From Pseudomonadota bacterium (lineage in GTDB: Bacteria > Pseudomonadota > Alphaproteobacteria > Sphingomonadales > Sphingomonadaceae): DNA of 64,000 nt. The position numbers were made by a program, and so were the translations under genes. The DNA lies in assembly GCA_023400405.1 (NCBI GenBank), contig JAEXFD010000002.1, forward strand, positions 124,001 to 188,000, read 5' to 3'. The notes beneath the pieces were generated by a model, which had not been told where the DNA came from, did no database searches, and worked only from the letters and a program-made list of their open reading frames with translations. Shown here in pieces: positions 35,359 through 43,942 of the stretch (positions within the stretch are counted from its first letter, which is position 1; every line of letters begins with the position of its first letter).

Positions 35359-35374
35359 TTTGACGGGGGTCAAA
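35359..35374. promoter_or_regulatory. FNR-type palindrome upstream of the hemerythrin-like gene
   Basis: TTTGACGGGGGTCAAA is a perfect inverted repeat with TTGA-N6-TCAA. Its centre is about 63 bases before the start of the minus-strand gene at 35303, nearly the same distance as the ccoN box from ccoN. Confidence 0.65.
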
Positions 35375-35387
35375 TGCCCGGATGCGT

Positions 35388-36212
35388 TCAGGCATCGGAC
35401 CCCGGGGGCGGCGCGAACAGCGTCCGCGCCAGCGCCGACGCGCTCGGGGCGCGTGTCGCATCGCGGAGCATGAGCGCCCACTCACGCAGCGCGAGGACGA
35501 GCGGGTTGGCGCTTGGGCGGCGATGGGCGAGGCCGTAGCGAAGCGCCTCGCCGGGGCTTTCCTGCGCAAGGGTGCCGAACCACCGATCGAACAGGATCGT
35601 CACGCCGCCATAGTTGCGATCGATATAGGCCGCGTTCGAGGCGTGGTGGCGGCGATGATGCGCGGGCGTGTTGAACACCCATTCGAGAGGGCCGAGCTCT
35701 CCCACCGCCTCGGTGTGCAGCAGGAACTGATAGTGGAGATTGAAGGCGAGCAGCGCCACCAGAGCGAGCGGCGGAAGGCCAAGCAGGACCAGCGGCACGT
35801 ACAGCAGCCATCCCGCGGAAAGCAGGTTGGTCCAGCCGAGTCGCAGCGACGCGAGGAGCGTCATCTGCTCGGCGGAATGATGCACCGCATGCGACGCCCA
35901 GAGCCAGCGGATCCGGTGGCTGGCACGATGGAACCAGTAATAGGCGAATTCCACCGCGACGAAGCCGAGCGCCCAGGTCACCCAATGATCGGCGGGCAAG
36001 TGAGCCGGAGCGTGGCGCCAGGCGAAATCGAAGACGATGCCCAGCAGCCAGGCCTGCAGCGCCGCAAAGGGCAGCCCGCCGATCACCAGGCCGAGCGTCG
36101 CGAAGGCAGTGCGGCGGTCATAGCCATGCCCGCGTGCCACGCGCCAGCCGAGCTCGGCGACCACGAGGATCGCCATTGCCGCCAGCCAGTGGGGGGAGCG
36201 CTCCGGGCCCAT
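35388..36212 (-). CDS. Sterol desaturase / fatty acid hydroxylase family membrane protein
   Basis: 274 residues with four to five membrane helices and the three histidine clusters of di-iron membrane oxygenases: HRASHRIRWLWASHAVHHS and NTPAHHRRHHASN. It probably hydroxylates a lipid or carotenoid; 2-hydroxy fatty acids of sphingolipids are one plausible product in sphingomonads. Two bases separate it from the upstream EF-hand gene, so they form an operon. Confidence 0.85.
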   Translation of the reverse strand: MGPERSPHWLAAMAILVVAELGWRVARGHGYDRRTAFATLGLVIGGLPFAALQAWLLGIVFDFAWRHAPAHLPADHWVTWALGFVAVEFAYYWFHRASHRIRWLWASHAVHHSAEQMTLLASLRLGWTNLLSAGWLLYVPLVLLGLPPLALVALLAFNLHYQFLLHTEAVGELGPLEWVFNTPAHHRRHHASNAAYIDRNYGGVTILFDRWFGTLAQESPGEALRYGLAHRRPSANPLVLALREWALMLRDATRAPSASALARTLFAPPPGSDA

Positions 36213-36214
36213 CG

Positions 36215-36631
36215 TCAGTCGCGCATCTGCGCCATTCGCGCCTTGGCCGCAGCGAGTTCCCGCGCGTCGACCCGGCCATCGTGATTGGCATCGACGCGGT
36301 CGAAGATCGGGAAGGGGCTGGCGGCGAATTCTGCACGGGTGACGCGTCCGTCGCCATTGGCGTCGGCGCGCTGCAGCATCGTCTGGAGCTGCTTCGCCGC
36401 ATCGGGACGGAAGCGCGCGATCCGCTTGAAATCGGCATCGGTCAGCGCGCCATCACCGTCGCGATCGAGCTTCGAGAAGTTGCGCATCCGCGCCGCGCCA
36501 TATTCCGCGCGCGTGATGATCCCGTCGCGATTGGCGTCGGCCTTGTCGAACAGCTTCAGGCCTTCGCCGGACTGGGCATGGGCGGACGGGGCCAGGAACA
36601 GGGCGGCGGCAAGGATCAGGGTCTTGGGCAT
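36215..36631 (-). CDS. Secreted four-EF-hand calcium-binding protein
   Basis: 138 residues from ATG 36631 (AAGGA six bases upstream; a TTG at 36634 is also in frame). Signal peptide ending near SAHAQ, then four EF-hand loops: DANRDGIITRAE, DRDGDGALTDAD, DANGDGRVTRAE and DANHDGRVDARE, all with the calcium-ligating Asp/Asn pattern. Likely a periplasmic calcium-binding or sensing protein. Confidence 0.88.
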   Translation of the reverse strand: MPKTLILAAALFLAPSAHAQSGEGLKLFDKADANRDGIITRAEYGAARMRNFSKLDRDGDGALTDADFKRIARFRPDAAKQLQTMLQRADANGDGRVTRAEFAASPFPIFDRVDANHDGRVDARELAAAKARMAQMRD

Positions 36632-36659
36632 CAAAGGTCCTTCGTCGGGGGAGAAGGGG

Positions 36660-36707
36660 GCGGCCGCGCCCGGGGACGAGAGCCAGGGGGGGCAGGGGCG
36701 CGGCCGC
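36660..36707 (-). terminator. GC-rich hairpin after the repetitive secreted protein gene
   Basis: GCGGCCGCGCC at 36660-36670 pairs perfectly with GGCGCGGCCGC at 36697-36707 across a 26-base loop. It lies just downstream (minus strand) of the gene ending at 36714 and before the EF-hand gene. There is no T-run, so terminator function is uncertain. Confidence 0.35.
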
Positions 36708-36713
36708 GCGCCG

Positions 36714-37196
36714 TCAGGGCCGGCTGACGGTGCCGGACACCGTGCGCGTGGTCCCGTCGGCGCGGTTCAGGGTCGTCGCGTAGCTCGCGCTGCCGTCGCC
36801 ATTGGCGGTGGCGCTGGTCGAGCGGCTGCGCGTCGCGCCGCTATTGGTTGTGGTCACGTGGCTGCCATTATAGGCGCCGTCACCCCAGCTGGCCGAACGG
36901 CTGCTCTGCGCGCCCCGGCCGTCATTCGTCTGGAAGCTGCGGTTGCCCTGATAGGAGCCTGGGCTCGCCTCATGGCTGCGAGTCGCGCGATACCCACGGC
37001 CGCCATTGGTCTGCAGGCTGCGTTCGACGGCACCGGTGCCATGATCGCGGCTGACCGAGCGCGACTGGACTAACCCGCGCCCGAGCGGGCCTTGCGCGCT
37101 GACCATATGGCCGCGGCGCACCTGCGCCTCGGCGGGCGCGGCAGTGGCGACGAATGCCGCAGCGGTGGCGGCAATGGCGACGATAGGCTTCAACAT
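36714..37196 (-). CDS. Secreted repetitive Ser/Arg/Gly/Asn/Thr-rich protein
   Basis: 160 residues from ATG 37196, with GGAG six bases upstream. Signal peptide ending APAEAQ, then low-complexity sequence with imperfect repeats: ERSLQTNGGRGYRATRSH and NRSFQTNDGRGAQSSRSA, followed by further RS- and TNSG-containing units. The regular spacing of RS, TN and GRG suggests a small beta-solenoid or an extended cell-surface filament. No known family recognised. Divergent from the OmpR-type regulator, with direct repeats between that could make it a target of that regulator. Confidence 0.65.
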   Translation of the reverse strand: MLKPIVAIAATAAAFVATAAPAEAQVRRGHMVSAQGPLGRGLVQSRSVSRDHGTGAVERSLQTNGGRGYRATRSHEASPGSYQGNRSFQTNDGRGAQSSRSASWGDGAYNGSHVTTTNSGATRSRSTSATANGDGSASYATTLNRADGTTRTVSGTVSRP

Positions 37197-37255
37197 CGAT
37201 CTACTCCGTTTACTGGCGGCGGTCCGGCCGCCACGCCTCCGCTTCTGGCAGCCTA

Positions 37256-37305
37256 GTGTAAGCCGGGGACGAGCAGGAGGTGACGATGTGTAACGGAGTG
37301 TAACG
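37256..37305. promoter_or_regulatory. GTGTAA direct repeats between secreted protein and ompR-type genes
   Basis: GTGTAAG at 37256, GTGTAACG at 37288 and GTGTAACG at 37298: the last two are spaced 10 bases, the first lies 32 bases (three helical turns) before. Direct repeats on one helical face are the usual binding pattern of OmpR/PhoB-family regulators. They lie in the divergent region and 41 bases before the regulator start, so autoregulation is likely. Confidence 0.5.
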
Positions 37306-37345
37306 CCGCCCTGCGTGGCGCTTCGCACCGCGGCCGCCACTCGCT

Positions 37346-38077
37346 ATGCCGTCGCCCATGGCCGAAAGCTGCATTGCCGTGGTCGAGGACGACCGCGAAA
37401 TCCGATCGATGCTGGTCGAACTGCTCGTGCGCGAGGGCTTCGAGGCCACGGGCTGCCGCACCGTAGCCGAGTTCGATCAGGTCAATATGCGACGCCGCGT
37501 CGATCTCGTCGTGCTCGACGTGATGCTGCCGGGCGGGGAGGACGGGCTTTCGCTGTGCCGGCGCCTGCGGGCGAACGGCGACGTGCCGGTACTGATGGTG
37601 ACCGCGAAGGGCGATGCGGTGGACCGCATCGTCGGCCTCGAAATCGGCGCGGACGACTATCTGCCCAAGCCTTTCAATCCACGCGAGCTCGTCGCCCGGG
37701 TGCGCGCGATCCTCAGGCGGACCCGCGACCATCACCGCGTCACCCCCTCGCTCGCGGCCGAGCGTTACCGCTTCGCCGGCTGGCGAATCGACGCCGGAGC
37801 GCGTGCGCTCGAAGCGCCGGACGGAAGTGCGCTCGATCTGTCCGCCGGGGAGTTCGATCTGCTGCTCTGCTTCGTCACCCATCCGCAGCGCGTGCTGAAC
37901 CGGGATCAGCTGCTCGACTGGACGCGGGGACGCAGCGCCGGGCCGTTCGATCGCGCGATCGACGTGCAGCTCAGCCGCCTGCGCCGCAAGCTTGCCGCCT
38001 GTGCCGGGGGCGAAGGAATCATCAAGACGGTGCGCGGCGGCGGATACCAGTTCGCCCATCCGGTCGAGCGGGTGTGA
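37346..38077 (+). CDS. OmpR-family response regulator
   Basis: 243 residues: receiver domain with acidic pocket (VVEDD), phospho-acceptor D58 (VVLDVMLPGG) and conserved Lys in LPKPFNPREL, then a winged-helix domain (FDLLLCFVTHPQRVLNRDQLLDW...GFDRAIDVQLSRLRRKL-like end). ATG 37346 or 37358 may be the start; no good ribosome site for either. The stop overlaps the GTG of the kinase gene (GTGA). Confidence 0.9.
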   Translation: MPSPMAESCIAVVEDDREIRSMLVELLVREGFEATGCRTVAEFDQVNMRRRVDLVVLDVMLPGGEDGLSLCRRLRANGDVPVLMVTAKGDAVDRIVGLEIGADDYLPKPFNPRELVARVRAILRRTRDHHRVTPSLAAERYRFAGWRIDAGARALEAPDGSALDLSAGEFDLLLCFVTHPQRVLNRDQLLDWTRGRSAGPFDRAIDVQLSRLRRKLAACAGGEGIIKTVRGGGYQFAHPVERV

Positions 38078-39411
38078 CCATCGGCTGGAACCTGTCGCTG
38101 CGGCTGGCGGCGATCCTGCTGGCCGGCTTCGTTGCCCTTCAGCTGCTGATTGCCGGCTGGGCGCTGTCGCCGGGGGCGGATGGCCGCCTGCCCTATGGGC
38201 TCCCGCCCCCGCCTCAGGCCGCCGCGATCGTCGCCGCGGTCGAGCGCGCGCCGCAGGCCGAGCGACCGGTCCTGGTCGATGCGTTGGACAATTCGCTTTA
38301 TTCGATCGACCTGGTCGCGGCGCCGCCGCCGGCGCGGGGCGGGAGTAGCGCCGCCGAGACGCTGGCCGCGCGCTATGCTGCCGCGATGCCCGGCCGCGCG
38401 ATCGAAGTCGACGGCCGGCTCCGGCGGCTCAATCGCTGGATGGGCGGCGCCGCGCGGCCGGCGCGCTTCTTTGCGCCACTGCGCTTATCGGTCCGGCTCG
38501 CGGACGGTCGCACGCTGCGCTTCACCAGCCAGCCTTCGGCGACGGTCCGGCGCTATCTGCGCAACCGCTCGCTGTTGGGCGCGATCGGCGGGCTGTTCGT
38601 TCTGGCGGCGCTGCTCCTCGCCATCCGGCGCACCACGCGTCCGCTGGCGCGCCTGTCGCGCGAGGTCCGTGGCCTCTCCCGGTCGCTGGATGCGCCCGAT
38701 CTTCCGGCTTCGGGGCCGCGCGAGGTTCGCGATCTGGCGGTCGCGTTCAACGAGATGAAGACGCGCATCCGCGCGCTCATCGCCGAGCGCAGCCGCGTTC
38801 TGGCAGCGGTTGCCCATGACATGCGGACCTACCTGACGCGGCTGCGGCTCCGGGCCGAATATATCGACGATCCCGGGCATCGCGAGCGCGCCGTGCGTGA
38901 CCTGGACGAGATGACGGCGCTGCTCAACGACACGCTGTTCTTCGCCGAACGCGATGCTGCGCCCGCACCCGCCCAGGAGCCAGTCGATCTCGGCGCTGAG
39001 CTTGCCGCGATCGTGCGGGTGCGCGCAGAGATGGGCGAGCCGGTGGACCTGGCGGCCATGCCGCCGGACCTCCACGTCCGCGCGACGCCCCTCGCCCTCC
39101 GCCGCATCCTGGCCAACCTGATCGACAACGGGCTGCGCTACGGCACGCGGGTCTCCATTGCGGTGGAGCGCGGCGAGGACGCGGCGGTGCTGACGGTTGT
39201 CGATGACGGCGCCGGGGTACCGGACGCGGTGCTCGGCCGGCTGGGGCAGCCCTTTCAGCGGCTCGACGAATCCCGCAGCCGCGACACGGGAGGAGCGGGC
39301 CTGGGCCTCGCGATCGTCCGTGCCCTGGCCGATCGCGAGGGCGTATCGCTCCGCTTCGCCAATCGCGAGCAAGGGGGACTCGCGGTGCGGCTCGAATGGC
39401 CGCTCGCCTAA
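38074..39411 (+). CDS. EnvZ-type sensor histidine kinase
   Basis: 445 residues from GTG 38074, overlapping the regulator stop. A first membrane helix (about 8-28), a periplasmic region of about 130 residues rich in Pro and Arg, a second helix (LLGAIGGLFVLAALLLAI), HAMP, HisKA with H248 (AVAHDMRTYLTRL), and HATPase_c (NLIDNGLRYG, VVDDGAGVPD, GGAGLGLAIVRAL). The periplasmic part has no recognised ligand fold. Partner of the preceding regulator. Confidence 0.9.
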   Translation: MTIGWNLSLRLAAILLAGFVALQLLIAGWALSPGADGRLPYGLPPPPQAAAIVAAVERAPQAERPVLVDALDNSLYSIDLVAAPPPARGGSSAAETLAARYAAAMPGRAIEVDGRLRRLNRWMGGAARPARFFAPLRLSVRLADGRTLRFTSQPSATVRRYLRNRSLLGAIGGLFVLAALLLAIRRTTRPLARLSREVRGLSRSLDAPDLPASGPREVRDLAVAFNEMKTRIRALIAERSRVLAAVAHDMRTYLTRLRLRAEYIDDPGHRERAVRDLDEMTALLNDTLFFAERDAAPAPAQEPVDLGAELAAIVRVRAEMGEPVDLAAMPPDLHVRATPLALRRILANLIDNGLRYGTRVSIAVERGEDAAVLTVVDDGAGVPDAVLGRLGQPFQRLDESRSRDTGGAGLGLAIVRALADREGVSLRFANREQGGLAVRLEWPLA

Positions 39412-39449
39412 CGGCTTGCACTCACCCGCCGCTTCGATAACCTGTGTGC

Positions 39450-40334
39450 ATGAATCTCCGCCACATCGAGATCTTTCATGCCGTCTATGTGAACGGGTCC
39501 GTCAGCGGCGCGGCACGCGCGCTCAACGTCTCCCAGCCTTCGGTGTCCAAGATGCTGCGCCACGCCGAGAGCCTGCTCGGCTTCCAGCTCTTCCACCGCA
39601 CCAACGGGCGGCTGGTGCCAACGGACGATGCGCACACACTGTTCACCGAAGTCGCCGAGATTCAGGACAAGGTCTATGCGCTGCGCGAGGCGGGACGGAA
39701 CCTCAAGCGCGGGGCAGGGGGGATGTTGCGCATCTCGGCATTGCCGAGCCTGGCGCTCAATGCGCTGCCCACTGCGGTGGCGCGCTTCATGCGCAATCAC
39801 AGCGGCGTGCGCTTCGACCTGCAGACCGTCCATCACGACGACCTGTTGCGCAAGCTCTACGAGCGCGAGACCGATGTCGCGATCGCCTATGAGGTGCCCG
39901 AGGCGGCGCCGGTCGGCAATCGCTGGCTCGGCGAGGGCGAGCTCGTCGTGCTCTACCGCGAAGAGGACATGCCCGACGCGCCGGCGCGGATCGAGCTCGA
40001 CAAGCTGCGCGGGCGCCCGTTCATCAGCCTAGCCGCGAGCGGGCCGATCGGCCAGCTCTTCACCCAGGAGCTCCACCGGCTCGACATCGAGCTCGACGAA
40101 GTCATTTCGGCGCGGACCTTCTATATCGCCACCGCGCTGGTCGCGCAGGGGGTGGGGATGACGGTGGTCGACAGCTTCACCGCGCAGGCCTCGCTCGTGC
40201 CCGGGCTGGCGATGCGGCCGCTCAAGCCGCAAGTGACGTTCGACGTGCACGCGATGTTCCTGCTCAACCGCCCGCCCACGGCGCTGGCGACCGATTTCCT
40301 CAAGGCGGTGGCCCAAGTAATCGACATGCCATAA
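39450..40334 (+). CDS. LysR-family regulator of the D-amino-acid operon
   Basis: 294 residues: N-terminal winged helix (LRHIEIFHAVYVNGSVSGAA, LNVSQPSVSKMLRHAE) and a periplasmic-binding-type effector domain. Start ATG 39450 matches the family. It lies 71 bases before the DUF1611 gene on the same strand. A LysR-type regulator next to dgcN/dgcA-like genes suggests response to D-glutamate or a derivative; inference from position. Confidence 0.88.
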   Translation: MNLRHIEIFHAVYVNGSVSGAARALNVSQPSVSKMLRHAESLLGFQLFHRTNGRLVPTDDAHTLFTEVAEIQDKVYALREAGRNLKRGAGGMLRISALPSLALNALPTAVARFMRNHSGVRFDLQTVHHDDLLRKLYERETDVAIAYEVPEAAPVGNRWLGEGELVVLYREEDMPDAPARIELDKLRGRPFISLAASGPIGQLFTQELHRLDIELDEVISARTFYIATALVAQGVGMTVVDSFTAQASLVPGLAMRPLKPQVTFDVHAMFLLNRPPTALATDFLKAVAQVIDMP

Positions 40335-40404
40335 CGGCAAGCTATGCCGCGGGCCGCACTCGCTATGTGCGGCAAGAAGGGGGCGTCGTTAGCGTTATCG
40401 TGAA

Positions 40405-41436
40405 ATGACACCTTTCCCTTATCTGCTCTATCTCGGGCACAGCACCGATTTCGCCGGCATCAAGACTTCGCGCGGGCTGGCCCAGTTCCGCCGCGAAGAC
40501 TGCGTCGGCGAATTCCGCCACGACGATTGCCCGCTGACGCTGGGCCTGCCGCGCATGACGATCGAGGAAGCCGCCGCCGCGGGCGCGCGCACGCTGGTGC
40601 TCGGCGTCGCCAATTCGGGCGGGATGCTGGGCGGCGATCTGGTGGCGGATTCGATCGCGGCGCTCAACGCCGGGATGAACGTCGCGGCGGGGCTGCACCA
40701 GCGGCTGCGCGACGTGCCCGAACTCGCTGCGCTCGCCAGGGAGAAGGGGCTGCAACTGATCGACGTGCGCGATCCGCCCGCGGAGCTCCGCGTTGGCAAT
40801 GGCTATCCGCGCGCCGGGCGTCGGCTGCTCACCGTCGGTACCGATTGTTCGGTCGGCAAGATGTACACCACGCTGGCGCTGACCGCCGCCCTGAAGGCGC
40901 GCGGCGTCACGGCCGATTTCCGCGCCACTGGCCAGACCGGCATCCTGGTGGCGGGCGAGGGGATTCCGATTGACGCGGTCGTCGCCGATTTCATCTCGGG
41001 CGGGATCGAAATGCTGTCGCCCGAGCGGACCGATGGCGGCTGGGACCTGATCGAGGGCCAGGGCTCGCTTTTCCACCCGAGCTTTGCCGGCGTCTCGACC
41101 GGCCTGCTCCACGGCGCCCAGCCCGAGGCGATCGTGATGTGCCACGATCCGAGCCGCAGCCATATGCGCGGGCTGCCGGGCCGCGCGCTGCCGGACCTGA
41201 AGGAATGCCTGGAGGCGAACCTGCAGGTCGCGCGACTGACCAGCCCGAACGTCCGCGCGGTCGGCGTCTGCCTCAACGCCTCGCGCATGGCGCCTGACGA
41301 GGCGCGCGCGCTGTTCGCCCGGATCGAGGACGATCTCGGCCTGCCCTGCACCGACCCGATTGCCTTTGGCGTCGAAGCGATCATCGACGAGCTGCTATGC
41401 GAACCTTCGACGCTCGCCACGACCGCTTCGCGCTGA
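40405..41436 (+). CDS. dgcN: DUF1611 protein, probable D-glutamate N-acetyltransferase
   Basis: 343 residues of the DUF1611 family. A P-loop-like segment (VGTDCSVGKMYTTLAL) starts the C-terminal NTPase-like domain; the N-terminal part has VANSGGMLGGDLV. DUF1611 members paired with an enolase-superfamily epimerase have been described as DgcN, which N-acetylates D-glutamate so that DgcA can racemise it to N-acetyl-L-glutamate. The immediate overlap (40 bases) with such an epimerase gene supports this. Family certain, substrate inferred. Confidence 0.7.
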   Translation: MTPFPYLLYLGHSTDFAGIKTSRGLAQFRREDCVGEFRHDDCPLTLGLPRMTIEEAAAAGARTLVLGVANSGGMLGGDLVADSIAALNAGMNVAAGLHQRLRDVPELAALAREKGLQLIDVRDPPAELRVGNGYPRAGRRLLTVGTDCSVGKMYTTLALTAALKARGVTADFRATGQTGILVAGEGIPIDAVVADFISGGIEMLSPERTDGGWDLIEGQGSLFHPSFAGVSTGLLHGAQPEAIVMCHDPSRSHMRGLPGRALPDLKECLEANLQVARLTSPNVRAVGVCLNASRMAPDEARALFARIEDDLGLPCTDPIAFGVEAIIDELLCEPSTLATTASR

Positions 41437-42383
41437 GCCGCCCCTTCCGCATCTCGCGGGGCGTCAAGATCGCGGCGGACGTCGTGACCGTGACGATCGG
41501 CGAGGGCGGGCTGGCCGGGCGGGGCGAGGGCGTGCCCTATCCGCGCTATGGCGAGAGCGTCGAAAGCGCGCTGGCGGCGATCGAGGGCATCCGCCCGGCG
41601 ATCGAGGCGGGGGCGGACCGGCAGGCGCTGCTCGCGCTGCTGCCCCCCGGCGCGGCGCGCAATGCCGTCGATTGCGCCTTGTGGGATCTTGAGACGAAGC
41701 TTTCGGGCAAGACCGTGGCCGAGCTGATCGATGCGGACGAGCCCAAGCCGCTGGCAAGCGCGCTGACCATCGGCATCGACACGCCGATGATGATGGGCGT
41801 CGCGGCGCGGCGCGTCGCCGGGGCGCCGTTGCTGAAGGTCAAGGTCGATGCCGAGCTGCCCGATTCGCAGCTGCGCGCGGTGCGGTCGGCGGCGCCCGAG
41901 CCGCGGCTGATCGTCGATCCCAACGAGAGCTGGGACGAGCGGATGCTGCGCGCGATGATGCCGTTGCTGATCGAGCTCCGGGTCGATCTGCTCGAACAGC
42001 CGGTGCGCGCCGATGCGGATGAGTGGCTGGAGGATTACGCGCCGGCGGTTCCGATCGCCGCGGACGAGGCGGTGCACACCGCCGCGGACCTCGACCTGGT
42101 CGCGCGGCGCTACGACGTGGTCAACGTCAAGCTCGACAAGGCTGGCGGCCTCACCGCTGCGCTCGAACTCGCCAACGCGGCGCTGGGCCGGGGCATGGGG
42201 CTGATGACCGGCTGCATGGTGAGCTCTTCACTGTCGATCGCCGCGGCGCTGCCGGTCGCGCGCCTGTCCGAATTCGTCGATCTTGACGGCCCCCTCTGGC
42301 TCGCCGAGGATCGGCCGGGCGGGGTCGAGGATCGCGACGGAACGCTCCATCCACCGGCTCCGGGATTTTGGGGAACGCCATGA
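41397..42383 (+). CDS. dgcA: Enolase-superfamily epimerase, probable N-acetyl-D-glutamate racemase
   Basis: 328 residues of the dipeptide-epimerase-like (muconate-lactonizing) subgroup. Catalytic and metal residues are visible: KVK (K147, K149) on the second strand, D174 (VDPNES), E200 (LLEQP), D223 (AADEA) and the K245/K248 strand (NVKLDKAGG). Such enzymes invert amino-acid alpha-carbons. Next to DUF1611 it fits DgcA; an L-Ala-D/L-Glu epimerase for peptidoglycan peptides is the main alternative. The start overlaps the previous gene by 40 bases; the stop overlaps the next start. Confidence 0.8.
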   Translation: MRTFDARHDRFALSRPFRISRGVKIAADVVTVTIGEGGLAGRGEGVPYPRYGESVESALAAIEGIRPAIEAGADRQALLALLPPGAARNAVDCALWDLETKLSGKTVAELIDADEPKPLASALTIGIDTPMMMGVAARRVAGAPLLKVKVDAELPDSQLRAVRSAAPEPRLIVDPNESWDERMLRAMMPLLIELRVDLLEQPVRADADEWLEDYAPAVPIAADEAVHTAADLDLVARRYDVVNVKLDKAGGLTAALELANAALGRGMGLMTGCMVSSSLSIAAALPVARLSEFVDLDGPLWLAEDRPGGVEDRDGTLHPPAPGFWGTP

Positions 42384-43942
42384 AGGTTGCGCTGCTGCTG
42401 GGAACCGCCGCTCTCACGCTGGGGGCCGCGCCGGCGACCGCGCCGCAACAGGTGGACCTGCTGATCCGCGGCGGCACGATCTACACCGGCGATGCCGCGC
42501 CGTTCGTCGGCGACGTCGCGATTTCGGGCGACCACATCGTCTCGGTGAGCCGGCATGCGGCGGTGACGGCCGCGCGCACGATCGACGCCAAGGGCATGAT
42601 CGTCGCGCCCGGCTTCATCGATCCGCACACGCATATGGGCGGCGACCTCGCCTCTGCCGATCCGGCCAAGCGGCTGATCCCCGCCTTCCTGATGCAGGGC
42701 GTCACCACCGCATTCATCGGCAATGACGGCGGCGGCGATCCCGATCTCGACAAGGTGCTGGGCAGCGCCGCGGCGCGTCCCGTCGGGATCAACTATGCCG
42801 CGTTCGTCGGCTTCGGCGCGATTCGCGAGAAGGTGATCGGCGAAGACGATCGGGCGCCGACCCCGGTCGAACTGGCGACGATGAAGGGCATGGTCGCCGA
42901 TGCGATGTGCCACGGCGCGCTCGGCCTTTCGACCGGGCTGTTCTACGCCCCGCAAAGCTTTTCCAAGACCGAGGAAGTGATCGAGCTTGCCAAGGAAGCC
43001 GGCAAGCGCGGCGGCGTCTATGACAGCCATATCCGCGACGAGAGCAGCTATACGGTCGGCCTGGAAGCGGCGATCGACGAGGCGATCCGGATCGGTCGCG
43101 AGGGCGGGCTGCCCGCGCATATCAGCCATATCAAGGCGCTCGGCGTCGACGTGCAGGGCGATGCGCCGAAGATCATCGCCAAGGTGCAGGCGGCGCAGGC
43201 GCGCGGCCAGAAGGTGACTGCCAACCAATATCCCTGGTCGGCATCGGGCACGAGCCTGGTCGCCTCTCTCGTGCCGCTCTGGGCGCAGGACGGCGGCCGC
43301 CCGGCGCTGCTCAAGCGTTTCGACGATCCGTCGCTCAGCAAGAAGATGCACGACGGCATGGTCGAGAACCTGCGCAAGCGCGGCGGGGCGAGCAAGCTGC
43401 TGATCGTCGAGGGCAAGTACAAGAACCGCTATCTCGACGCGGTGGCCAAGGAGATGAAGCTCGATCCGGTCGATGCGGCGATCGCCGTGATCCGCATCGG
43501 CGATCCCGGCACCGTCTCGTTCAACCAGAGCGAGGCGGACATCGCTGCCTTCATGAAGCAGCCCTGGGTGATGACCGGCTCCGACGCCTCGGGCGGCCAT
43601 CCGCGTGTCTATGGCACCTTTGCGCGCAAATACGACAAATACGTCAAGACCGACCATGTCATCAGCCTGCGCGACTTCATCGAGCGCAGCTCGGCGCTGA
43701 CCGCCGACACGTTCGGGCTGAAGGGACGCGGCCACCTGAAGCCCGGCGCCTTCGCCGATGTGGTGGTGTTCGATCCCAGGACCTATGCCTCGCGCGCGAC
43801 CTATGAGCAGCCGACCCTGCTCGCTGCCGGGGTGCAGACGGTGGTGGTCAACGGCGTGCTCGCGGTGGACAAGGGCGCGATGACCGGCAAGGCGGCTGGC
43901 CGCGCCTTGCCGCACACCCCGACGCCGGGGACCTGCGGCTGA
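42380..43942 (+). CDS. Secreted N-acyl-D-amino-acid deacylase (D-aminoacylase family)
   Basis: 520 residues from ATG 42380, which overlaps the previous stop (ATGA). Signal peptide (MKVALLLGTAALTLGAAPATA), then an amidohydrolase with metal motif GFIDPHTHMGGD, AHISHIKALG and the late GSDASGGHPRVYGTF segment holding the catalytic Asp. The bridging position that is GNCG in classical D-aminoacylases reads GNDG here. It should hydrolyse N-acyl-D-amino acids in the periplasm, giving the free D-amino acid for uptake by the next gene product. Confidence 0.82.
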   Translation: MKVALLLGTAALTLGAAPATAPQQVDLLIRGGTIYTGDAAPFVGDVAISGDHIVSVSRHAAVTAARTIDAKGMIVAPGFIDPHTHMGGDLASADPAKRLIPAFLMQGVTTAFIGNDGGGDPDLDKVLGSAAARPVGINYAAFVGFGAIREKVIGEDDRAPTPVELATMKGMVADAMCHGALGLSTGLFYAPQSFSKTEEVIELAKEAGKRGGVYDSHIRDESSYTVGLEAAIDEAIRIGREGGLPAHISHIKALGVDVQGDAPKIIAKVQAAQARGQKVTANQYPWSASGTSLVASLVPLWAQDGGRPALLKRFDDPSLSKKMHDGMVENLRKRGGASKLLIVEGKYKNRYLDAVAKEMKLDPVDAAIAVIRIGDPGTVSFNQSEADIAAFMKQPWVMTGSDASGGHPRVYGTFARKYDKYVKTDHVISLRDFIERSSALTADTFGLKGRGHLKPGAFADVVVFDPRTYASRATYEQPTLLAAGVQTVVVNGVLAVDKGAMTGKAAGRALPHTPTPGTCG

